Shown: positions 1-11,406, counted from the first letter of the stretch. The stretch: DNA of 64,000 nucleotides from Crocodylus rhombifer (GCA_038503035.1 JAVSML010000031.1:886146-950145), one strand, 5' to 3'. Program-made: numbers and translations. The notes: generated from the letters alone by a model not told the origin.

Positions 1-496
1 TAGTGGAGCTATGGATCTCTTTTCTACTCATCCCAGGGTTTGCTGCTCTTTCAGGGTAAAAAAAAACCATGCCTGGTTTCTGTTTAATTTACTGGTACTT
101 AGCACTTGACCCTACCTATTTCCCATGCTACAAAGCATCAGCACTAAAGTGATAAATGCTTGTAAACTGCTGAAAAGCAACGTGCCTAGTAGCAGATACG
201 CTCTCCTATTTTAAAGCTATTCTCAGTTACAAAATGCAGTGTGCTCAAGGGTTCTGCAGGTCCTGCTGTTGGGATGAGTCTACAGTCTTTTGGCTGTCAA
301 GGCTAAGAAAGTATCTCCTGTAGAAAAACCAGGCCTACCTCATTTCTTGTTACCTGTAAGAAGCTAAATGCAAGAAGCATTTGCAGCATAACCTGTGAAG
401 TTTTACCTAGCCTGTAAAACTTGACCTATTCTTCAGCTCCATCCACCACCACTTCATCCTTTTGCTATCAACACAGAGCTCTCTTTTTATAGGTGT
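1..496. other. Unique non-coding sequence
   Basis: No gene, repeat or structured element was recognised here. The only reading frames are short and show no family motif. Confidence 0.4.
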
Positions 497-1655
497 ATAT
501 ACTTTGACTTTAGCAAGGTTTTTGATATGGTCTCCCATAACATTCTTGTAAGCAAGCTGAGGAAGTATGGGTTGGATGAATGGACTGTAAGGTGGATAAA
601 AAAGTGGCTGGATCATTGGGCTCAAAGAGTAGCAATCAATGGTTTAATGCCAACTAGAGTTGGCAGCCAGTAGCAAGTGGAGTGCCCCAGGGGTGCATCC
701 TGGAGCCAGTTTTGTTCAATGTCTTCATCAATGACCTGGAAGATGGGATGGAGTGCACCCTCAGCAAGTTTGTGGATGACATCAAGCTGGGGGGAATAGT
801 TGAGACACTTGAGGGCAGGGCTAGGATTCAGAGTGACCTTGACAAATCGGAGGATTGGAACAAATGAAATCTCATGAGGTTCAATAAGGAGAAGTGCAAA
901 GTCCTGCACTTAGGAGGAAACAACCCCATGCACCTGTACAGACTAGGAAGTGACTGGCTAAGCAGCAGCTCTGGAGAAAAGGACCTAAGGCTTGCAGTGG
1001 ACAATAAACTGAATATGAGCCAACAGTGTGTTCTTATTGCGAAGAAGGCTAATGGTATACTAGGCTGCCTTTGTAGGAGTGTTGCCAGCAGATCAAGGGA
1101 AGTGATTCTATTTGACACTGACAAAGCCACATCCGGAGTCTTGTGTCCAGTTTTGGGCCCCCCACTACAGATAGGATGGATGTGGACAAATTGGAGAAAG
1201 TCCACCAGAGGTCAGCAGAAATGGTTTGGGGGCTGGAGCGTATGACTCGTGAGGGGAGTCTGCGAAAACTGGGCATATTTGACCTGCAGAAAAGAAGACT
1301 GAGTGGGGATTTAATAATGGCCTTCAGCTCCCTGCAGGGGGTTGCAAGGAAGATGGAGCTGGACTGTTCTCAGTGGGGGCAGATGACAGAACAAGGAACA
1401 ATGGGCTCAAGTTGCAGCAAGGAAAGTTTAGGTTAAATATTAGGAAAATCTCTCTGACTAGGAAGGTAGTAAAGGGCTGGAACAGGCTATCCAGAGAGGC
1501 TGTGGTACCACCATCCTTGGAGGTTTTTAAGACCTGCTCTGCTTAAACAAAACTGTGGCTAAGTGGAGATGGCCCTGCTTTGTGCAGGGGATTGGACTAG
1601 ATGACCCCCCTGAGGTGTCTTCCCACTTTAATTTTCCATTATTCTTAATTTTCTA
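497..1655 (+). mobile_element. CR1 LINE fragment (reverse transcriptase to 3' tail)
   Basis: This is a 5'-truncated CR1 retrotransposon. The + strand encodes, with frameshifts, the palm of the CR1 reverse transcriptase: a segment resembling DFSKAFD near 510, then [13 protein letters not shown] and [10 protein letters not shown] (705-800), where FVDD replaces the catalytic FADD. EKCKVLHLGG follows near 890-915. The end (1560-1620) carries the usual CR1 3' sequence, GGACTAGATGACC followed by GAGGTGTCTTCCCA. The endonuclease domain is missing, so the copy is dead. The divergent active-site residue and several stops make it older than the copy at 15.4-17.8 kb. Confidence 0.93.
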
Positions 1656-1837
1656 TCATGCTGCTGTATTATGATCTATTTAAGATTGCAAATCAGAGAA
1701 GTTCTAACTAGCAAACGAGGGAGGTCTTGGAATGGTTTTCCAAGCCAAGTAGTCAGTGTTTAAAAACCATGAATCATTTTAAGATTGAACTGCATGGCTA
1801 GGGACAAAAATTACACATAAAACAGTTTAAGTCATCA

Positions 1838-1915
1838 GAAACTGGTTTAAACCTATAACAGAACAGAAGTGCAGTGCACATTAAACCAGTTTCAAAATGG
1901 CTGAAACTGGTTTAA
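1838..1915. repeat. Triple inverted 13-bp motif (MITE-like hairpin)
   Basis: The 13-mer GAAACTGGTTTAA occurs at 1838-1850, inverted at 1881-1893, and direct again at 1903-1915. Two alternative hairpins are therefore possible. The spacing and the related half-motif AACAGTTTAA just upstream suggest a non-autonomous DNA transposon remnant, but its ends were not identified. Confidence 0.5.
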
Positions 1916-1929
1916 GATAAACCTGTATA

Positions 1930-3702
1930 AATGTAGTATCAGACTTGACTGACTTGGGTCAAACTAGCGTATGAAGCTTTTGCCTCGACCCTCTCTTGGT
2001 TTAAATTAAATCGGACCTCCCCAACATCCCAGAATGCTTTCCAGCCCTGGGCTGGTTTGTGCTGTCTGTTCCAGCAGAGGAGGGTTGGCGGGGGGAGAGG
2101 AGAGAGACAGGGACTGCTCCCTCCCCACCTGCTCCCCAGGCAAACCCTGGCTAGAGGCTGGGTCCAGGGAGCGTTGGCTTAAACTTCTCTTTCCCTGGTT
2201 AAACCCCCCTTCCCCTAAGTGCAGAGATGCCCTGCACTGCTAAACTTACGGAAACACAGTGCTGGCTGTGACTGTGGACAGCAAATCCCAGAGGCACCTG
2301 GAAGCAGAGAGAGGAAATGATGAGCAGCCCTGCAGTGTCCTGTTGTTGTGATTCTGGACTGCAAATCTCAGAGATCTTCAGAGCAGCAGGAAGGGGAAGT
2401 AAACACACAGTCCATGTAGCTAAGTGCCAAAGAGCCATGCTCTAACGACCCCCGGCTTCTGGCCTGAGCCACTGCAGGCATGTGGCTGCATATCCAGAAT
2501 CAAAAGTGAATGTCTGTCCAATCAATTCAGCCTCGGGCTTTTTCACTGTTTGTAATTAGCCAATATGTTTATAGAAGGGATATTCTGATAGGAAAAGAGG
2601 TCCTTGGTTCAACAAGCAATGAGTGTGATGTGTGAAATTATGTTTTTCAATCCCTGTGTTGGGGTATAGAGATAATTCTTTTGTAACGATGGGTTTCTGG
2701 TAATCACAGGCTTTGGAGATTTTGCTGGTCACTTGTAGGGGCCAGATAGGAATGGTTTTATCCTTCAGAAGTGCTATTGGCTTCTGGAGGGATTTTTGCC
2801 TTCCTCTGAAGCATTGGGGTATTGCCCATAAGTAAAGCTAGGAAATGTTGATGGAGGTGCAATGATGCTTCTGACAGTTCCTGTGTAGAGGATCTTACTC
2901 TTCTGCTCAGGGTCATACCTTCTGCCAAACTTGACTTCAGAAAGGAAGTCTTCTTCCAGATCAGATTGTCATGAGCTATGGGAGGTTTTGCATTGGCAGT
3001 GCCATAGTTCCCCTTCCTTTTATCTACAGCATGTTGTAGAATATTCTTGATGTTGCTGGGTTTCTGTCCTTCAGTTTTATTTAAGGATTTGGGGAGGTAA
3101 TTCTGTTTTGAAGTCATGCTCTCAGGGGTTAGTGGTTGCCTGCAAATGCAGGGACTGGATTTGATAGTTCATAAAACCCCTCTCAGTCCAATGTTCTCAC
3201 TGCACCTTGGGAACAGAACATCCTTTGTTCTGTTCTTTCACTATCTGGAATTTTTTTGGAAAAACATGGTGTTATGGATATTTTATTATAACCTCTGCTG
3301 CTTTTTGCCGCAGAAAGGTTCCCAGTATTTGCGTTGCCTTGAGTAAGATGTAGTGGAGCTTTGGAACAACCTGTTCTGTCCAGTTATGCACCTCCAAGTA
3401 CAGACCTGTAAGACACTACTAGCAAGAATGGGTTAGAGCCCTGAAAGACATTGAGAATATCTTTGGACCTGCTCCTTGCTAGTGTGCATCTGAGTAGTTC
3501 CATTAAGGGTGTCAGGCATGAGGAGGCCATGGATAATTTAATGACTGTGAGCCGTGTGAACATCAGTGAACTCTGCCACATTACACAAGCATCTGACCCA
3601 GTGCATTTGGCTTCAGCGTTATAGGAATTTAAGCAAAGTTAGACTTGGCCAGTCAGAAGATAAGAAAAAGCCATGGAAAATCCAAATCAGTATGTAGCAA
3701 GG
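1930..3702. other. Unique non-coding sequence
   Basis: This stretch of about 1.8 kb contains a purine-rich patch (2075-2200) and a loosely duplicated phrase around CAAATCCCAGAGG (2280s) and CAAATCTCAGAGA (2360s). A 119-codon frame on the minus strand (2758-3117) has no recognisable domain. No gene is called. Confidence 0.35.
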
Positions 3703-3954
3703 AAGTGTGGCACCCGGGGCAAACCCGCAGCAGCAGCCTGCCCTCACCCCACGCAGATCCGGGAGGCACCCCCCCATCCTTTCCCAGGAGTGCATGCAAC
3801 GGTGAGAGCCACTCTACCCCCATCCCCACACCTCCCCCAAATGAGCCGCTCATGGCTCCGTCTCGTGTCTCGCCCTGGCTGAGCAGCACCTGTTGGTGCC
3901 CCTTTGCTTCAGTCCCTGGGACAGTTGCCCTGTTCGCGCCCCCGCCCCCCACTG
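3703..3954. mobile_element. GC-rich non-autonomous DNA transposon, possibly hAT
   Basis: The left end (AAGTGTGGCACCCGGGG) and the reverse complement of the right end (CAGTGGGGGGCGGGGGC) resemble imperfect terminal inverted repeats of a hAT-type MITE. The flanking 8-mers match poorly, so no target duplication is claimed. A second copy lies at 44721-44886, sharing GGCACCC, a segment like AAGCCCGCAGC.GCAGCC and a segment like GAGCCG.TCA.GGCTCC. Overlapping 131-codon frames on both strands simply reflect the low density of stops in GC-rich DNA. Confidence 0.55.
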
Positions 3955-4060
3955 TGGTACTGATCCAAATACATGACAGGAAGTGGAGACAGGGTTGGCA
4001 GATACTTCCCTTCCAAAGAGGCTTAAAACTATGCTCCTGATCACACATTGATACTCAATA

Positions 4061-4310
4061 CAGGCAACCCCAGTTTAGCACTTTTACCTGGCTCCCGAAA
4101 AACTGAGCGTTAAGTGAAATGAGCGTTGAGCAAAACCGAATGTATTTGACGACCCAAGATGGCGACTACAAGTGTTTTAATGACCCAAAATGGCAACTGC
4201 AAGTGTTATAGTGAAACTTGGTAAGCGCTAAGTGAAATTAGGTATTACTCTAAAATGAGCGTTATAGCAGAATACTGCCAAGCGGAACAGCATTAAGTTG
4301 GGGCAGCCTG
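4061..4310. mobile_element. Tigger/pogo-like MITE, 250 bp, TA target site
   Basis: The element starts CAGGCAACCCCAGTTTAGCA and its other end, reverse-complemented, reads CAGGCTGCCCCAACTTAATG. These are terminal inverted repeats of about 20 bp. It is flanked on both sides by the dinucleotide TA (4059-4060 and 4311-4312), as expected for Tc1/mariner/pogo transposition. The CAGGC-CCCC start resembles Tigger elements. Inside, a roughly 30-bp unit (GACCCAAGATGGCGACTACA, then GACCCAAAATGGCAACTGCA) is tandemly duplicated. There is no transposase, so it must have been mobilised in trans. Confidence 0.8.
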
Positions 4311-4312
4311 TA

Positions 4313-6639
4313 TCTTGAGGCACTTTTTACAAGAGAACTGGGGCATCTGCTTTGCTATCCTAGGCAAATTTTGGTTTCGGATATTGCTGGCTCTCTAAGT
4401 TTCAACTAGCACAGTAGTCATTACCTGCCTTCAACTCATGCCCAGATTTGCTATGCAACATTTTTAAAACTGCCAGAAGTAGGTGGCTTCCTTCCAGTGC
4501 TGGGAAAATTAATCCTCCATATAGTGAATTAGTAAATCAAATTGGACATTACTGTCTTGAAAGTCGCTCTAGAAATGTGAGCCATTATTACATGTCATTA
4601 TAAATGATGTTAAAGCCAACCAAAAATGTTAAAAGGAACATTAATGTTCCAAACTCAAGCGTCCAAACGTTAGGAAATGACACATTTCAGGCTGCTCAGG
4701 CAATTTTGCCAAGAGCCCTGGAGAGCTAGGAGAAGCAGTTACAGTGAAAGTCCTTTTTAGACCCGATGGACCAGGGCTGGTGCCTCCTCGTTCAAGATGG
4801 ATTTTTTGGCAAATTGAAGTGCCACATTTTCACAGATCCCTATGGAGCACGCACAAGCTGAGGTTTTGCATGGGTTAATACCTTAGCCACCTGACATGGA
4901 TTTTTCCAGAAACAGTAAAACATGCATTCCCGCCAACAGAATTACCCCCGCCCCTCCATACACACCAAATTATGAGCCTCAGCTTCAGTTCATGGAGGGA
5001 ATTGACTTTCTAAATGAAAATTAAGAACTTTGCCTGCATAGACAAAATGCTGAATATTTGTTATTCTCAAAAAGGGCCGCACCATTTTCGATGAACTTTA
5101 ATGAATCTACCTAAAGCAAAATTCTGGCACTGAAATTTTCATCCTGAATGACTGAAGGTGGCCAGGGTGAAAGCAACTGAAAATTGGACCTTGTAAGAGC
5201 AAGTATTGGAGCACTCAAGACCACACTCATAGAGGATAACAAGCAAACTATAGGAACCAGGAGAAAATTAAGAACGAAGAGGCAACTTCGACAGGACTGC
5301 TTCAAGGGGCAAGTGGATAAGCAGAGACACTTGTTGGATAAATCAACTAATTAGCCCACAAGAGCCAAATTCATTTCTGAGGTGGGAAGAAGTAATGACA
5401 AAAACTCATTTAATAAACCTGTAGCCTTCAGGTTGGTGTGGGATGGCCTTTTCCTATTGCTAAAATCCCTGGTATTTTTCTAAATAAGCGGTCTCCTTCC
5501 TTCTCATTTGCATAAACCAGAAAGTGCTTAATAATATTATTGGCCTTTTCCAGCCACTCTGCAGAAGCAGTGATATTTAATAGCAAATTCATGGTTACTC
5601 TTTAAGGAAGCTTTACCATAAAGGTCACCACATTTGGTCAATACTTTTTAATTTGTACATGCTTTAAAGGTCAGAGTCCTCAGCTCCCTTTCAGGAACAC
5701 AGTCTGTTTGTTTCCTTATCAGGAGCAATTGTGTACAACATGACTCGAGGACTGCATCAAACACATCAGAATATAATAGCAATAATAAACACTGGGAGCC
5801 TTTTATCAGGAAGTTTTTTTGTTGTGTTCCCTCTCCTGCCCCCCAGTTTAGTTTTACTCTAGACAGTTACTACACTGGAGGTAGTAAAAGGGCTTGACCC
5901 TGACATGTGTCACAGTTTCAGTGGGAATCGCTGGATCGAGAAAGATGGAAGAATGTATATATGGATTTTCTTTCTCTGGAGTAAGTGCTTGAGTGTGGCA
6001 GTCCTGAGACTGCTGTGGATGTGATGTAGGCATACCCTTGCTTGCAGCAGTGGGGCTCACATCAATGAGAGATGCACCAGTGTTCATTAGGATTTCTCAG
6101 CGTAGCTCTTAGATTTGAAGGCCAGGTCCTCTGGCATATTATGGCAGCGCTGAACCACTTAGGCTGCCCTAAAACATGCTTTCCTGTTTCCCAGAGAACC
6201 TCCCCTGCTATTCCAGCTCTACTCCGAAGTCCATAGTGCCTCACTCAACTCCTGTTTACAGTTGTGTAAAGAAAGCAAGCTCCATAGGAGTGCTGGTGAG
6301 ACACACAACGTTGTTTTCTGACCCCCAGTCCTATGTATGCTCTTGCTTAAAGTTGCATGGTCTCAGGTGCCAGTGGCTGTTTTTATCACACGGAGGTCAG
6401 TGGAGTGTAAAGGTATAACTTGGAGACTCTCCATCTGTGGGTTGTGAGACTCCAGGGATGGTCACATCCTGCCCTGCTCACGTAAAGGGGAGGCACATCT
6501 TGGGACACTGGATGCTAGGTCAGTCCTGGTATAGTAATGGTTGAAAACCATTGGTGGAACTGTAAATAATATTTACCCTGATGGCACAGGCATTTTCACA
6601 TGACGTTCACATTGAAATACACCTAGCACATGCCTGCAT
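4313..6639. other. Unique AT-rich non-coding sequence
   Basis: This is about 2.3 kb without a recognised repeat or gene. All reading frames are under 81 codons and lack family motifs. It may contain introns or conserved regulatory DNA, but sequence alone cannot show that. Confidence 0.35.
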
Positions 6640-6955
6640 GAGGTATTTACTGCGAAGTAGACTAATTAGCTCTACAGTAAGTGCTGCATGTCCACACAGC
6701 CTCCCCTATTAGGCTGGAGTAAACCAATTAACTCTGTAGCAGAATAGTACTTGTAAATATACTACTACTTTACATATACACTATTAGTACTTTACTGGTA
6801 CAGTAATTAGTTTCACAGTAAAGCATTACAGTTTACATGTACACCAAATACTAGAACACAGTAGATTAACTGCTCCATAAAACAGTACTTGTAAATACAA
6901 GTACTATCCTACTGCAGAGTCTTTTGCTGTGCAGCAGTATAGACGCATGCTGAGC
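6640..6955. mobile_element. AT-rich MITE remnant related to the Harbinger-like family
   Basis: The sequence is dominated by motifs such as TTTACTG, CAGTAATTAG and CACAGTAAAGCAT.ACA. A section near 6800-6890 is clearly homologous to 7775-7875: CAGTAATTAG.T.CACAGTAAAGC, then ACACAGTAGATTAA against AAATAGTAGATTAA. The ends are degraded, so boundaries are approximate. Confidence 0.55.
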
Positions 6956-6962
6956 TGAAGGG

Positions 6963-7017
6963 GAGCAGCCCTGGCTGGCAGGCTGACCCCCAAGGCCCTT
7001 GCCAGCTGGGGCTGCTC
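6963..7017. repeat. GC-rich hairpin at the edge of a MITE remnant
   Basis: GAGCAGCCCTGGCTGGCAGG (6963-6982) pairs with the reverse complement of 6998-7017 at about 17 of 20 positions, with a 15-base loop. It lies directly beside the AT-rich MITE remnant, as does the similar hairpin at 7939-7994, so it may belong to the element. Confidence 0.55.
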
Positions 7018-7754
7018 TTACCTGGCTCAACGTGCTGTGGTCCCAAGTGCATGTTCAAATAGCACACCCAAGAACTTATTGATCCAGAGTTATTGGTTCA
7101 CATTAATTGCATGTATAAACACACCCCTACAGGGGCTGCTTCTTTCCTTTTTTTTTACACCTGCTCTTTTCTCCAGTCTTCCATTGACTTCTGCGGAGTT
7201 AGGCCTCCTGCATACTGGAATGGTACAGGCCCACCACAGCATCTGCACATAAATGGATGCAGAAATAATCAGGACCTTGGCTCCCAAACAGACCCCAGAT
7301 TCATTTTCCAGTGAATAGCAGGAGCCAGCATGGAGTCATTAGTGCAAGTCCAAATGAACTTTCAAGTCAGAGGGGAGCATCATTGTGCTAATTCATTTAA
7401 CATATCAAATCTGTTTATACGTTGCAGTATGAAATTAAACTGTATTTTTTCCCTTGCAAGAAAGGCAATTGCTACTTGAAAATCAACCAAGGTGGGTTTT
7501 CAGTGCCCCACAGAGGTGCTCAGATATCACAGGTGTTTTTAAGCTCACAGCAGTCCTGTTCTTTACTAGAGAGCTTTTGGGTTAAAAGAAAGAGAATTGT
7601 TTATTAGAGATAAATATGTAGAGGTTCCTTTTTTCAAAACCTCCAATGTCACCAATCAGAAAGTCTTTTAGTATTCTTAAAGGGTCCCTCCCTCTGCATT
7701 CCCCCTCTCCAAATTCCTCTTTTCTTGGTCGTCGTCTGTCTTTCCGGGGTGCAT
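7018..7754. other. Unique non-coding sequence
   Basis: No gene or well-defined repeat was found. A short phrase near 7180 (CCATTGACTTCTGCGGAGTT) resembles an old amniote interspersed repeat, but it is too short to annotate firmly. Confidence 0.3.
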
Positions 7755-7937
7755 GTACATGTGTGTTTTACTGCAGAGTACAATAATTAGCTCCACAGTA
7801 AAGCATCACAATTTATATGTGCGCCAGTGTTAGAAAATAGTAGATTAATTAACTCTGCCACAAGCTAGTACTTTTGGGAACAGTACTGTCTTATGGCAGA
7901 ATGCTTCCATGCAATCAAATGCATGTGTAGACTGTGA
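7755..7937. mobile_element. AT-rich MITE remnant
   Basis: It is homologous to part of 6640-6955 (AATTAGCTCCACAGTAAAGC) and ends in GCATGTGTAGACTGTGAC, which resembles the terminal sequence of the MITEs at 32.3 and 55.2 kb. It lacks one end. Confidence 0.5.
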
Positions 7938-7938
7938 C

Positions 7939-7994
7939 GGGCTGGCTGGGGCCAGAGCTTTTCACTGTAGCACCCTCATGCCCCCAGCCAGCCC
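7939..7994. repeat. 13-bp perfect inverted repeat
   Basis: GGGCTGGCTGGGG (7939-7951) is exactly complementary to CCCCAGCCAGCCC (7982-7994), leaving a 30-base loop. It sits between a MITE remnant and a CR1 truncation point. Confidence 0.7.
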
Positions 7995-7995
7995 T

Positions 7996-8806
7996 TCCAC
8001 TACCTGATGCTGCCACTCGGAGCCAGTCAGCCCCAGCCTGCACCGGTGCATGGGATTCTTCCATTCTAAGTGCAGGACTTTGCACTTCTCCTCATTGAAC
8101 CTCATGAGGTTTCTTTTGCCCCAATCCTCCAATTTGTCCAGGTCACTCTGAATCCTAGCCCTGCCCTCCAGAGTATCTGCTACTCCCCACAGCTTGGTGT
8201 CATCTGCAGACTTGCTGAGGGTGCACACTCTGGCATCTTCCAGGTCATTGCTGAAGATACTGAACAAAAACAGCTCCAGGACCAGAGGCACTCCACTTGA
8301 TAACGGCTGCCAACTAGACATCAAGCTGATGACTGATTATTACCCTCTGGGCCCAATGCTCCTGCCAGTTTTTGATCCACTTTACAGCCCATTCATCCAG
8401 CCCATACTTCCGTAGCTTGCCTGCAAAAATGTTGTGGAAGACCGTATCAAAAGCCTTGCTAAAATCAAGGTAAACCACATCCACTGGTCTCCCTGCATCC
8501 ACAGAGCCAGTCACCTCATCCTAGAAGGCAATCAGGTTGCTCAGGCATGACTTGCCTCTGGTGAATCCACGTTGACTGTTCCTAATCACCTTCTTCTCCT
8601 CCAAGTGCTTAAAAATAGATTCCTTGACAATCATCTCCATGATTTTTCCAGAGATTGAAGTGAGGGTGACTGGGCTATATTTTCCTGGATCCTCCTTTTT
8701 CCCTTTCTTAAATATGGGCACCATGTTTTCCTTTTTCCAGTCATCCAGGACTTCTCCCAATTGCCATGAGTTTTCAAAGATGATGGCTAGTGGCTCTGTA
8801 ATCACA
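7996..8806 (-). mobile_element. CR1 LINE fragment (reverse transcriptase)
   Basis: The minus strand encodes CR1 reverse-transcriptase remains in order: ITEPLAIIFENSWQLGEV, DDWKKENMVPIFKKGKK, RGFTRGKSCLSNLIAF (8521-8800), then DVVYLDFSKAFDTVFHN (8430-8480), KSADDTKLWG (near 8200) and EEKCKVLHLEWKNPMHR (8050-8090). FADD has become SADD. It is truncated at both ends and lacks the 3' tail. The reading is broken into at least three frames, so it is a dead copy. Confidence 0.93.
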
Positions 8807-8972
8807 TCAGTGTTACTGTGCAGCAGCACTGTTGAACACCTTTTTAGTGACGCTACTGTGCAGTAACCTAATAATACTATGCAGTAGTGTATTAGTACTG
8901 TTTATGCTGTGACATGCTCCTGCACAGTATTATTGGGCTACTGCGCAGTTAGCATCTTCTGTAGACACACCC
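8807..8972 (-). mobile_element. Half of a Harbinger-like MITE
   Basis: The reverse complement begins GGGTGTGTCTACAGAAG and continues with segments aligning to the MITE at 32325-32584, including CTGCGCAGTAGCCCAATAAT and ACTGCACAGTAGCGTCAC. The other half is missing exactly where the CR1 fragment begins, so the two elements meet at a junction near 8806. Confidence 0.65.
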
Positions 8973-9173
8973 ACCGATATTCTTTTTGTCCTTTTTGCTT
9001 ACTTTTTAATGGCATGTGTTGTTAAAAAAATGTCAGTTTCAGCAAGCATGTCCTTGATGATGCAGTAATTATAGTGGTCCCAAAACAGACTAGGCCAGAG
9101 TCTTGCCTACGTTGTAGATCTGTGCTTTTTACACCTGGCCTATGTGCTTGCCAGATTAAATCAATGAAATATT

Positions 9174-9220
9174 AGTGCTAAAGGAGGTGCTGCTTATAGG
9201 AAGTTGGAATGATGCTTTCT
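9174..9220 (+). repeat. Left arm of a 47-bp inverted repeat pair
   Basis: It matches 10676-10722 on the opposite strand at 46 of 47 positions, including a perfect 35-bp core (9174-9208). Similarity stops abruptly on both sides. The arms enclose about 1.45 kb. They could be two copies of one short dispersed repeat or ends of a larger mobile or rearranged segment. Confidence 0.8.
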
Positions 9221-10675
9221 GTCAAGCAGTATGTATAAAGGTGAGATAACAGGTTAGATTGTGTGGGTGCTAACTCTGAGGAATGTTAGTCTGTGTTAAG
9301 GTTAACTAGAGCTAGAGATTGGACACACATTTAGGGTTAATGCCCTCTGTAGTGTGGACTGCTCAGACCTGCTGCAGGGCTGGTGAGCAGGAGCATGACT
9401 AGGGGCTGTAAATCAAGGCTGTACGTCTGCTCCATGCCTGCCCTGTTTCCTGGCTTTATAGACGCAGTATAGGCCAGGGAGGAGGGGGGAAAGGACCCTC
9501 CATCCTACTTGGATCACTCCCACTGCCACCGATCAGTCCCCAGATCCCTCCCTCTGCCCCATGATCACTCCCACCCCTCGATTAGCCCCATCCACCCCCA
9601 GATTACTGCCCTGCCACCCCAATCACCCTGAAAGCATTACTAGTGGCAGAACCAGGGGGAGGGTTTCCCTTTCCTGCCTCCTCCCTGGTTCCCTGCATCC
9701 ATGCACCCAAATCCAGCTCTCACCGGGCCTCATAGCTACCTGGAATCTCCTTGCTCACCCCACCCCCTCCTCCCTACCTTTCTTTCAGTGGTGGGGGGCT
9801 GAACCTAGGTGCTTAGGGGCAGCATGGTCTCCAGGGACCTCCCAAGAGCAGGCAGAGAGGGGGATCCCCCCACCAGCACCTCTGCCACTCTTGGGCTGAT
9901 CAGGGCAGCAGGGCAGTTATCTGAGGGAGAAAAGGGCCAATGAGGGGGCACAGGGGAAAAATGGGATGTCAGGGGAGCAATCTGCAGGGAGAGGGGGAGA
10001 TTTGGAGGTCCAGGGGGCAGAAGATGCATGAGCCTTGGCAGCTTCTCACCCACCTGTCCACTTCCTCTCTCTCCCTCTAATCTGGCCTCCTTTTACCTAT
10101 TCCCTATGCCCTCCTCCCCTGGCTTTTACCCTTTTTTTCCCATTTATCCTTTTTTCCTCCCTTCCTGCTCACCCCATCCCTACCCACCTATTGTTCAACA
10201 GTTACCAGCGGTCAGTCCAGGGCTGCAGAATCCTAGATAACAGCTAGTCCACCTGGGACAAGTGCCTCCTGGGATATTGGAGGACTGCAAATTGCTGGTT
10301 TTATCTCAGGCAAACACCCAGCTCAAAGACAATCCTCTCCTAAAGTGGCATAATTTTAAGATACCTAAAGGGCACTAAACACTTGTTATTGAGCATTAAC
10401 GCATGATTGTTCAGATTTTATGTGCCCTTAACAGGATCTGATTGTAATGTGAAATCTCAGCCTAACTTCGCGAGTCTTAAGCCATTCACATTGACGTTTT
10501 TCATGACAGATGCCTGCCTTCAAATTTCTTTGCCCCCCAGTATTTTAAAGTTTCAGCTAAAATGGTTCGGCCATTTCCAAGAATAAGATTAAGGAACGAT
10601 ATGATGTTCTTTCCTCTCCTGCTCGCTCTCATCAGTCCATTGCAGGATTGTTTTAAGATCATAGAAAAACATCAA
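9221..10675. other. Non-coding block between inverted repeats
   Basis: The section 9470-10210 is strongly strand-asymmetric: C and CT runs (9490-9780), a purine-rich stretch (9830-10020), then a pyrimidine-rich stretch (10040-10190). Reading frames of up to 112 codons here come from this composition and have no domain. No transposase-like sequence was seen. Confidence 0.4.
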
Positions 10676-10722
10676 AGAAAGCATCAGTCCAACTTCCTAT
10701 AAGCAGCACCTCCTTTAGCACT
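10676..10722 (-). repeat. Right arm of the 47-bp inverted repeat pair
   Basis: It is the reverse complement of 9174-9220 with one mismatch. Confidence 0.8.
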
Positions 10723-10734
10723 GATATAATAGAA

Positions 10735-10830
10735 AAACAGTGCTGGAAGGTATCTCAACAGATCATCTATTTCAACTCTGCTCCAGACAACATTGTCTGA
10801 TGGTGATTCCACAGTCTCAGTGGTTGAGGT
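10735..10830 (-). mobile_element. Old CR1 3' end fragment
   Basis: Phrases such as GCTGGAAGGTATCTCAACAG, ATCATCTATTTCAACTCTGC and GGTGATTCCACAGTCTC correspond to the reverse complement of a CR1 3' region. It is highly diverged and contains no reading frame. Confidence 0.55.
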
Positions 10831-10956
10831 GCTGCTCTTTTGTACCAAAGTATCTAGCTTGTGAGTGGGTGCTTTGAATAATAGGGTGCAGGGAAGAGGC
10901 TGAAGTAGATCTTTTTATGTATCTTATGGGACAAATGCCACACGCATAATCAGAGC

Positions 10957-11406
10957 TCGCCACGCTCATGATCAGAGGTCAGGAAAGCAGACCTTACGAC
11001 GACAGGCTGAGAGCCATGGGACTCTTTAGCCTGGAAAAGCGCAGGCTCGGGTGATTTGGTGGCCACCTATAAGTTTATCAGGGGTGACCACCAGGATCTG
11101 GGGGAACGGTTGTTCACCAGAGCACCCCAAGGGATGACGAGGTCGAACGGTCACAAACTCCTGCAAGACCGTTTCAGGCTGGACATAAGGAAGAATTGCT
11201 TTCCTGTCCGAGCCCCCAAGGTCTGGAACAGTCTGCCAGCGGAGGTGGTTCAAGCACCTACATTGAACACCTTCAAGGGCAAATTGGATGCTTATCTTGC
11301 TGGGATCCTGTGACCCCAGCTGACTTCCTGCCCTTTGTGCAGGGGGCTGGACTTGATGATGATCTTCCGAGGTCCCTTCCAGCCTTAATGTCTATGAAAT
11401 CTATTA
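10957..11406 (+). mobile_element. CR1 LINE 3' end, young subfamily
   Basis: This is a 5'-truncated CR1. It encodes the C-terminal end of ORF2 (KFIRGDHQDLGERLFTRAPQ, TRSNGHKLLQDRFRLDIRK, then FKGKLDAYLAGIL before the stop at about 11313). The short 3' UTR ends CTTCCAGCC...TCTATGAAATCTATTA. It is nearly identical to the copies at 31608-32073 (+) and 15405-16086 (-), which implies recent amplification. A 4-base deletion near 11050 breaks the frame. Confidence 0.95.

Noticed and set aside
2758..3117. 119-codon minus-strand frame
   Set aside because: No family motif, no homologous repeat and no splice context.
3645..4048. Overlapping 131-codon frames on both strands
   Set aside because: Both lie mostly in a GC-rich repeat also found at 44721-44886. 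Low stop density explains them.
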